Shown here: in pieces, positions 14,128-15,688 of the stretch
How positions within the stretch are numbered: the stretch's first letter is position 1
Layout of the letters: each line of letters opens with the position of its first letter
DNA from: a candidate division WOR-1 bacterium RIFOXYB2_FULL_48_7
GTDB lineage: Bacteria; Margulisbacteria; WOR-1; O2-12-FULL-45-9; XYB2-FULL-48-7
Assembly (NCBI GenBank): GCA_001771615.1
Contig: MEUF01000013.1
Coordinates: 1-15,688, forward strand
Reading direction: 5' to 3'
Length of the DNA: 15,688 nt
Program-made: the position numbers and the translations under genes
The notes under the pieces: generated by a model
What the model saw: only the letters and a program-made list of their open reading frames with translations
The model's database searches: none
What the model was told of the DNA's origin: nothing

Positions 14128-15688
14128 TCCCCAAAGAGAAAGTTGAAGAGATCCGCAGCCGGGCTGACATTGTCAGCGTCATTTCCGAATATGTCCCTTT
14201 GAAAAAACGGGGCAAAAACTATCTGGGGCTCTGCCCTTTCCACTCGGAAAAAGATGCGTCATTCACCGTCTCACCCGACAAGCAACTCTTCCATTGTTTT
14301 GGTTGCGGCGAAGGCGGAAACGCCATCGCTTTTTTGATGAAAATAGAAAATATCAGTTTTGTTGAAGCGGTTGCCGAACTGGGAAACAAAGTCGGTTTGC
14401 CAATTGACCCGGGACAAACCTTGGCCGCCAAAGGCGATAAGGAAAAACTTTATGATGTCATGAGGATGGCCAGCCACTATTACCAAGAACAATTAACTGC
14501 CGTCGCAGGGGATTATTTGGTCCAGCGCCAAATTAATCAGGACACGGCCAAATTGTTTGGCTTGGGAGGCGCAGCGGACAATTGGGATGGCCTTTTTCGG
14601 CAGTTGATTACCCGGGGTGTCGCCCCGGCTGTCATGGAACGGGCCGGGCTGGTTTTACCGCGCGAAAGTAAAGATAGTTTTTATGACCGTTTTCGCTTCC
14701 GCCTGTTATTTCCGGTCCAGGATATCCGTGGGCGGACCATTGCCTTTTCCGGCCGTTCTTTGGACGGAAAAGAACCAAAATACCTTAACTCGCCTGATAC
14801 GCCGATTTATCGAAAAAGTGATTCGCTTTTCGGCTTGGCGATCACAAAGGACTTCATTAAGCAGGCAAAAACCGCCGTCTTAGTAGAAGGAAATGTAGAC
14901 GTCTTGACCTTGTTCCAAGCTGGGGTCAAAAACGTCGTCGCGCCGCTGGGTACCGCCCTGACTGCCGAGCAATGCAAGCTTTTGGCCAGGTTCTGCGATA
15001 AAATTATAGTTGCCTTTGATAGTGATGCCGCCGGCTTGCTGGCCACGGAACGTTCAGCCGAATTGTTGCGCAGCCAGGGGCTGCTTGTTAAAGTCATAGA
15101 ATTTTCTGGCGCCAAAGATCCTGATGAACTGATCAAGCAGGCCGGGATAACCGCGTTTAACCAAGCGCTGGATCGGGCTCTCCCCTTCATTGAGTTCAAG
15201 ATCAAACGGGCAATCGGCCGCTTTAATTTGGCCGAGATTGAAGAAAAAAGCAAAGCCATGCGCCAGGTGGCAACAATCCTTGGCCAGGAGCAAGACAGTT
15301 TTGCCCAAAAGGAGTATGCCAAATTGGCCGCCGCAGCTTTGCAGGTAGACACTGAAACGCTGCTGGCAGAGATCAAAAGGGATGTCTTTTACCAAAAACA
15401 GGGGAAAGGCGACCCCCGCCGCCAGACCGAAAAACCTGTCACCCGATTGGCAGAGGCGGAAAAACATTTATTGGCGACAGCCATAGAAGACCAGGCTGCC
15501 CGCCAGACCCTGCTGGCTACGCTCACCGAGAAAGATTTTTCCGGCAGCGAAGCAAAAGCAATTATGGGACAGCTTATCGCCCGGCCAGCGGCTGATCAGC
15601 ACCAATTGCTGGATAGTCTTGAAGGAGAGGCTGCCCGCAGCTATTTTACCCGCCTGCTGATCGATGAAAAACCGGCTGAGTCAGCCGA
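14124..15688 (+). CDS. dnaG: DNA primase DnaG; 3' end outside window
   Basis: The frame is open from TTG 14124 to the window edge (521 codons), against about 600 in full-length primases, so the DnaB-binding C terminus is cut. DnaG makes RNA primers at the replication fork. The N-terminal CHC2 zinc-binding domain shows C37-x2-H40 ... C58-x2-C61. The RNA-polymerase-like core contains YDRFRFRLLFPVQD and SLDGKEPKYLNSPDTP. The TOPRIM metal site shows VEGNVD (E255, D259) and AFDSDAAG (D299, D301). Most primases have Tyr where N257 stands (EGYxD), a mild oddity that leaves the acidic ligands intact. The helical C-terminal domain begins at about residue 430. Start overlap with the dgt stop plus the internal GGAGG implies coupled translation. 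In related gene orders rpoD follows; that cannot be seen here. Confidence 0.96.
   Translation, partial: MIPKEKVEEIRSRADIVSVISEYVPLKKRGKNYLGLCPFHSEKDASFTVSPDKQLFHCFGCGEGGNAIAFLMKIENISFVEAVAELGNKVGLPIDPGQTLAAKGDKEKLYDVMRMASHYYQEQLTAVAGDYLVQRQINQDTAKLFGLGGAADNWDGLFRQLITRGVAPAVMERAGLVLPRESKDSFYDRFRFRLLFPVQDIRGRTIAFSGRSLDGKEPKYLNSPDTPIYRKSDSLFGLAITKDFIKQAKTAVLVEGNVDVLTLFQAGVKNVVAPLGTALTAEQCKLLARFCDKIIVAFDSDAAGLLATERSAELLRSQGLLVKVIEFSGAKDPDELIKQAGITAFNQALDRALPFIEFKIKRAIGRFNLAEIEEKSKAMRQVATILGQEQDSFAQKEYAKLAAAALQVDTETLLAEIKRDVFYQKQGKGDPRRQTEKPVTRLAEAEKHLLATAIEDQAARQTLLATLTEKDFSGSEAKAIMGQLIARPAADQHQLLDSLEGEAARSYFTRLLIDEKPAESA

Noticed and set aside
14807..15467. Long minus-strand frames opposite dnaG (14807-15376, 15054-15467)
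   Set aside because: The plus-strand DnaG frame is unbroken with TOPRIM and zinc motifs; the reverse translations are low-complexity and unfamiliar.

Overview
The window carries two gene blocks transcribed away from each other from one compact divergent promoter near position 8385. Everything left of it is read on the minus strand and everything right of it on the plus strand. All recognisable proteins are bacterial, base composition is roughly balanced, and coding density is high. The right half has a Firmicutes-like order (yqeK, LCP protein, rsfS, then ppdK, dgt, dnaG). That order would fit a Firmicutes-related or deep-branching candidate lineage such as Saganbacteria/Margulisbacteria, but this is inference; no rRNA or other marker settles it. 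There are no CRISPR arrays, transposases, integrases or phage genes, so this looks like ordinary chromosome with one less conserved stretch at about 2.6-7.5 kb.

Plus-strand block (8424 to the right edge): yqeK (HD-domain Ap4A hydrolase), an LCP cell-wall ligase, rsfS (ribosome silencing), tRNA-Ala(GGC), ppdK (pyruvate phosphate dikinase), dgt-like dNTP triphosphohydrolase, and dnaG (primase, cut by the window edge). Genes overlap or nearly abut (ATGA, 11-nt, TTGA junctions), so most of the block is probably one transcription unit joining nucleotide clean-up, ribosome dormancy, central carbon/energy metabolism and replication priming.

Minus-strand block (8352 to the left edge): a GlmU-like sugar-1-phosphate uridylyltransferase without the acetyltransferase half; a membrane GT2 (cellulose-synthase-like) with an unusually large insertion in its catalytic domain; a small protein with an FGE/C-type-lectin-fold C terminus resembling the variable proteins of diversity-generating retroelements; an unrecognised 138-residue protein; a 399-residue protein with a GNAT-like C-terminal half; and a large sensor histidine kinase (cut at its phospho-acceptor box) with a duplicated multi-TM sensor unit followed by GAF and PAS domains. 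Nucleotide-sugar supply plus a membrane glycosyltransferase suggests surface polysaccharide synthesis, perhaps with the kinase sensing envelope state; that link is inference.

The most notable signals are the back-to-back promoters whose -35 boxes share five base pairs and whose start points lie almost on the start codons (leaderless mRNAs), a third leaderless-type promoter at the kinase, the duplicated sensor unit of the kinase, the DGR-target-like protein, and the GT2 insertion. I found no clearly new multi-gene system.
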